This document shows, piece after piece, positions 61,061 through 64,000 of a stretch of 64,000 nt of DNA. The notes beneath the pieces are model-generated. The model searched no databases, had not been told where the DNA came from, and worked only from the letters and a program-made list of their open reading frames with translations. Positions within the stretch are counted from its first letter, which is position 1, and each line of letters starts with the position of its first letter. The stretch is taken from positions 1 through 64,000 of the forward strand of contig CATLOT010000013.1 of NCBI GenBank assembly GCA_950054155.1, in the 5' to 3' direction. Source of the DNA: an uncultured Bacteriovoracaceae bacterium. GTDB taxonomy: Bacteria; Bdellovibrionota; Bacteriovoracia; Bacteriovoracales; Bacteriovoracaceae. The translations under genes and the position numbers were made by a program.

Positions 61061-61967
61061 AGAAGAATCCCCCATGATCCTTGGCCAGCTCCTGGAGAAA
61101 AACATAGGCCTTTGAGCCGCGATTCTTAACAAAACTAGAACCAACGCCAATAGTATTGATCCTCACCTTTTGACTATTCTTTCTATTAATATCCATAAGA
61201 AGTTTAGAAATCGATGCCTCTTTACTTGAGTTTCCATTCGTAGGAGCGCCATCAGTGAGAAGGACAATATCAGTAAGATCTTTATACTTTGAAAGAGCGT
61301 ACATCAAAGCACTTCTGGTTGGCGTATAACCTCGTGCCTGAAGACTTAATAAGAAGCGATAGACCTCATCCTTTTGATAGGACTCAAGATTCTTAAGATA
61401 ACCCCATAGAGGTCTAAACAGTTCTCGATTGCGGCCAGGAAATTGCACCACATCTAAGGCATAGTCCTTGGGCATGGAAGTAATCAGCATTTTTAAACCG
61501 GCCTTAACCTGCCCTATACGATCCTCACGCACCATTGAGCCGGAGACATCAATTATAAAAACAATCTTCTTTCCCTTAAACTTAAAACCGACATCAACAG
61601 GGAGCCCTTTACCTCGGTATTGATTTTCTTCTGGTGGTTGCACCTCAAGGCTTCCGGCAGCTTTGCGCTTTTCAAGTTCTTTTCGTAAAGATTCAATCTC
61701 TTCGTTCTTTTCTGACACTGTTTCAGAGAGCAACTGATTCTTTTTTTCCGTCTCTTCTACTTGTTTGGCAATTTTTTTGGCAGCTGCTTTTAGGTTTTCA
61801 TAATTCTTTTCAAGCGCCTCTACAGACTGGGGAGAAGGTGCACTTACCTCTTGAACGGAAGGACTCCCCTTAGGTACCGCAACATACAAAATAATCACGG
61901 CCCCCAAGGCACCCGTTAAGATATCAAGAAGAGCAATATTTAAACCAGCGACCTCTCTTTTTTTCAT
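61050..61967 (-). CDS. Membrane-anchored VWA-domain protein with ExbD/MotB-like TM helix
   Basis: A 305-residue protein. One N-terminal membrane helix (residues ~11-31; LLDILTGALGAVIILYV) carries an Asp at position 15, like the ion-conducting Asp of ExbD/MotB/ZorB stator subunits. A coiled coil (~47-105) leads to a von Willebrand A domain (~130-305) with the full MIDAS: D140-x-S142-x-S144 (DVSGS), Thr in GYTPT (~215-217) and Asp239 (LLTDGAPT). It overlaps the ExbB-like gene by four bases. A peptidoglycan-binding domain, found in MotB or ZorB, is absent; the VWA takes its place. The helix and VWA suggest an ion-powered machine of unknown target. Confidence 0.85.
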   Translation of the reverse strand: MKKREVAGLNIALLDILTGALGAVIILYVAVPKGSPSVQEVSAPSPQSVEALEKNYENLKAAAKKIAKQVEETEKKNQLLSETVSEKNEEIESLRKELEKRKAAGSLEVQPPEENQYRGKGLPVDVGFKFKGKKIVFIIDVSGSMVREDRIGQVKAGLKMLITSMPKDYALDVVQFPGRNRELFRPLWGYLKNLESYQKDEVYRFLLSLQARGYTPTRSALMYALSKYKDLTDIVLLTDGAPTNGNSSKEASISKLLMDINRKNSQKVRINTIGVGSSFVKNRGSKAYVFLQELAKDHGGFFYGF

Positions 61968-62758
61968 CTGTTATCCGAGAGAAAGGTCTTAATCTCTAAC
62001 TTATTCACAAAGTGGGAGACGATATATTCTTTTAATGAGGCATGTAAGGTATCCATTTCCTCCTGGAGGCGATGATAAAGTCCCGTGATAAGAGCACTCA
62101 GGATAAGGGCGATCAACGTGGTATCAAAGGCTAGGCCCAAAGAAGTAGAGATCAATTTCATATCCCCCTCATGAGCAACCCCCAAAGATTGACTTAGTCC
62201 TACCACTGTCCCCATGAAACCAAGACTTGGTATAAGCCACAAGAGATAGCGAATATTACTTTGGCTCGCCTCATGAATTTCCTTTTGAAGATCACTTTGA
62301 ATATTGATCACATCAATCGTCTCTCCCATGGAGTGGGTCGCCTTAAATTTAGTAAGAGCTGAAAGGAGCACTCGAGCGACGAGAAGGCGTTTACGACTAT
62401 CCTTGAGGGCAGCAATCCGCTCCTCAACTTGAGGAAGATCCATTGGAAGAAGCACATGCTTATCCTTGGTTGATAATAGTCCGAGAGAAAGCCCACTCAA
62501 TTCAGCCCTCACGACCTTTCTTTGTTTCCTAATGTCAAAAAAGGCCCAAAGAGTGGAGAAGACAATCAGGCCTTGAAAGAAGCCACCGGTAAAGAAATTG
62601 CCCCCTAAAAGCATTAAGGTTCGCCCAAATAAGCTCTCTTTATCAGACAATGAATAAAAGATGATAGAGACAAAGAGCTGGTAGCCACTAGCGAGCACAA
62701 GTGCCTTAAAGTAGTGTTTTTTTAAAAGAGAACCCATCCTTAGGGACTGCTTTTTCAT
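61964..62758 (-). CDS. MotA/TolQ/ExbB-family proton channel protein
   Basis: A 264-residue protein with helices at ~19-38, ~50-75, ~165-190 and ~200-222. The MotA_ExbB block is LIPSLGFMGTVVGLSQSLGV followed by SLGLAFDTTLIALILSALITG, where the small and Thr residues line the channel. It forms the ion channel with the single-TM partner, here the VWA protein. AAGGAAT precedes the ATG. It is the first gene of the operon. Confidence 0.9.
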   Translation of the reverse strand: MKKQSLRMGSLLKKHYFKALVLASGYQLFVSIIFYSLSDKESLFGRTLMLLGGNFFTGGFFQGLIVFSTLWAFFDIRKQRKVVRAELSGLSLGLLSTKDKHVLLPMDLPQVEERIAALKDSRKRLLVARVLLSALTKFKATHSMGETIDVINIQSDLQKEIHEASQSNIRYLLWLIPSLGFMGTVVGLSQSLGVAHEGDMKLISTSLGLAFDTTLIALILSALITGLYHRLQEEMDTLHASLKEYIVSHFVNKLEIKTFLSDNR

Positions 62759-62829
62759 AGAAATTCCTTAATCAAGAGAGCTTTCCTATTATAGCGTAAA
62801 TTTATTAAGCTTTATAGTTTCAAAAATTA

Positions 62830-62857
62830 TTGCAAATAATCATATTCGCTTTAAAAT
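62830..62857 (+). promoter_or_regulatory. Candidate promoter of the receiver gene (leaderless)
   Basis: TTGCAA (62830-62835), 16 bases, TAAAAT (62852-62857), then six bases to the ATG at 62864. No Shine-Dalgarno is present. Confidence 0.5.
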
Positions 62858-62863
62858 AACTCT

Positions 62864-63352
62864 ATGCTTGAAATCCATGACGAAAAATACTTAGCTTATG
62901 ACGAAGATGAACTCTTTATGCCAAGAGACCTCAATTTTCTCATCGTCGATGACGAAAATGATGTCTCTGAACTTTTGGCCACGGCCCTTAAAGAGTTTGG
63001 CTTCACCGGTAATTTTATCTTTGCTTCAAGCACGGAAGAGGCCATAAGCATTTGCAATAGAATCAACAAAGAGGAGAAGCCTCCCTTTGACTTTATTCTG
63101 TGTGACTGGAATCTCACAGGATTAAGTGGTCTTGATCTTCTTATGATGGTGAGAAGCTATACTGTCCTTCATGACACACCCTTTGTTATGGTTACGGCCA
63201 ATGACAATGTTAGCGGAATGCTCGTGGCCACTAAGAAGGGTTGCTCAGACTATCTGGTCAAACCCTTCACCATGGAAGAGCTTCAACTTAAACTTGCCAT
63301 CTCTTGGGAAAAGCATCGAAAGGCTTCTAGCGCTTCACTTAAAGAGGCATAA
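62864..63352 (+). CDS. Stand-alone response-regulator receiver protein
   Basis: A 162-residue protein with one complete receiver domain (residues ~22-148). It has the acidic pair in LIVDDEND, the phosphoacceptor Asp in LCDWNLTGLSG (~D85), Ser/Thr in VMVTAND and the Lys in LVKPFT. With no output domain it may act like CheY by binding a partner, or pass phosphate on. It overlaps the acyl-CoA hydrolase gene tail to tail by 70 bases. TAAAAT lies six bases before its start. Confidence 0.92.
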   Translation: MLEIHDEKYLAYDEDELFMPRDLNFLIVDDENDVSELLATALKEFGFTGNFIFASSTEEAISICNRINKEEKPPFDFILCDWNLTGLSGLDLLMMVRSYTVLHDTPFVMVTANDNVSGMLVATKKGCSDYLVKPFTMEELQLKLAISWEKHRKASSASLKEA

Positions 63353-64000
63353 TTCCACTGGGGCCTTTGATCTTTATCAATAAGCAGTGCTCTTACCCCT
63401 TCAGAGAAATCACCCCCGCGATGACAGCAATAGGCATAGAAGAGGTCTCTTTTAAAAGCCTCACTTATACTAAGGCCTGGCATCTTTTGAAGTTGGTCCC
63501 AAATAACAACCTTACTTAAAGGTGAACCTGAAAGATAAAAGCTTAAACTCTTTTGGATAAACTTATTCTCTCCCTGATAATGATGGGCCCACTCATCAAA
63601 CTGACTTAATTCTTCAAAGTCTAAAAGAATCTTAAGTTCATTGTCGGTGTGATCAAAATCTTCGCAGGCCCTCTGCTCACTTTCCTCAACCTCACCTATC
63701 GGACTTAGATTGCGCGCCTTTTCCCGCAGGTTAAAGAGATCCTCAGCTCTTATACATTTATCCACAAGACCAATTTCTCGCGCCCAAAGCGCAGGCACAC
63801 GCGCTCCGGTCAAGGCCATAAAGATCTGCCAGTGCCGGGGTGCCTTTTGTAAGAAGTAACTTGCACCCACATCCGGGAAGAACCCAATGATGATCTCTGG
63901 CATACTAAGAAGAGCATCATCACTAGCAATACGCTCATCACAGGCCTGAAAAATTCCCATTCCTCCGCCCATTATGATTCCATGAGCGAAGGCCTGTGTT
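63283..64000 (-). CDS. 3-hydroxyisobutyryl-CoA hydrolase / enoyl-CoA hydratase family (partial)
   Basis: Reading the minus strand from the window end, the frame is open through AFAHGIIMGGGMGI, the conserved oxyanion-hole region, so the gene begins beyond base 64000. It continues with SMPEIIIGFFPDVGASYFLQK, the signature of the hydroxyisobutyryl-CoA hydrolase branch (FPDVGGSYFL), and a C-terminal helical part. This branch removes CoA in valine breakdown. An ATG at 63970 would be internal to the domain and is not the true start. It overlaps the receiver gene by 70 bases, mostly in its last codons. Confidence 0.85.
   Translation of the reverse strand, partial: TQAFAHGIIMGGGMGIFQACDERIASDDALLSMPEIIIGFFPDVGASYFLQKAPRHWQIFMALTGARVPALWAREIGLVDKCIRAEDLFNLREKARNLSPIGEVEESEQRACEDFDHTDNELKILLDFEELSQFDEWAHHYQGENKFIQKSLSFYLSGSPLSKVVIWDQLQKMPGLSISEAFKRDLFYAYCCHRGGDFSEGVRALLIDKDQRPQWNYASLSEALEAFRCFSQEMASLS

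Noticed and set aside
61050-62758. Zorya anti-phage system
   Set aside because: The channel/partner layout is similar, but there is no OmpA-like domain in the partner and no ZorC, ZorD or ZorE gene nearby.
1-64000. tRNA, rRNA, CRISPR, IS elements and prophage genes
   Set aside because: I looked through all intergenic gaps and found no cloverleaf-like sequence, regular spaced repeats, transposase or phage motif.

Overview
The window is a dense bacterial chromosome segment of moderate GC content. I count 57 protein-coding loci: two run off the window ends (positions 1-206 and 63283-64000) and one is split by a stop codon. I see no tRNA, rRNA, IS element, prophage or CRISPR array, and no gene-free stretch reaches 300 bases. 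Gene content suggests a didermic, flagellated, menaquinone-using bacterium of the Bdellovibrionota / Bacteriovorax type. The basis is a short flagellin of about 275 residues, a Kdo-transferase-like protein, many lipoproteins and beta-barrel proteins, a class I lysyl-tRNA synthetase, and many lineage-specific secreted proteins. That placement is inference; no rRNA is present to test it.

Layout. 1-5.7 kb: end of mrp, thyA, a START-domain protein, a NamZ-type exo-muramidase with two small partners, flagellin with a sigma-28 promoter, and a degenerate receiver protein. 5.8-9.3 kb: class I lysS, an aminopeptidase P and a small secreted protein. 9.3-22.2 kb: the menaquinone region, with polyprenyl diphosphate synthase facing ubiE-menF-menD-menA-menC. 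Two secreted proteins and the SOS pair lexA-dinB follow, and then a gene that fuses MenE to MenH. menB is not here. 22.4-29.1 kb: a large secreted protein, then a beta-oxidation operon (fadI, fadJ) ending in a LolC-type permease. 29.2-33.2 kb: a beta-barrel protein, a Flp-like pilin, an unknown protein and a Kdo-transferase homologue. 33.4-42.1 kb: a GYF-type membrane protein, tmk-holB-PSP1 (the order known from Bacillus) and sbcD-sbcC. 42.1-49.3 kb: a ParB-like protein, asnS, a PfkB kinase, a histone-H1-like protein, two lipoproteins and truA. 49.6-57.1 kb: a 957-residue lipoprotein behind a sigma-54 promoter, a secreted SH3-like/barrel protein, an ScfR-type regulator and a hybrid histidine kinase. 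57.1-64 kb: a periplasmic binding protein split by an in-frame TGA, a cNMP-EAL protein with a sigma-28 promoter, an operon of an ExbB-like channel with a membrane-anchored VWA protein, DUF1415 and acid phosphatase, then a receiver protein and a hydroxyacyl-CoA hydrolase.

Four patterns cut across the window. Seven genes without a Shine-Dalgarno have a -10-like hexamer 6-8 bases before the start codon, which suggests leaderless transcripts. Four convergent pairs overlap by exactly four bases at their stop codons. One terminator lies inside the opposing gene. Flagellin and the c-di-GMP phosphodiesterase share a promoter type. The strongest candidates for something undescribed are the MenE-MenH fusion, the ExbB-like plus VWA motor operon, and the binding protein/hybrid kinase/ScfR cluster.
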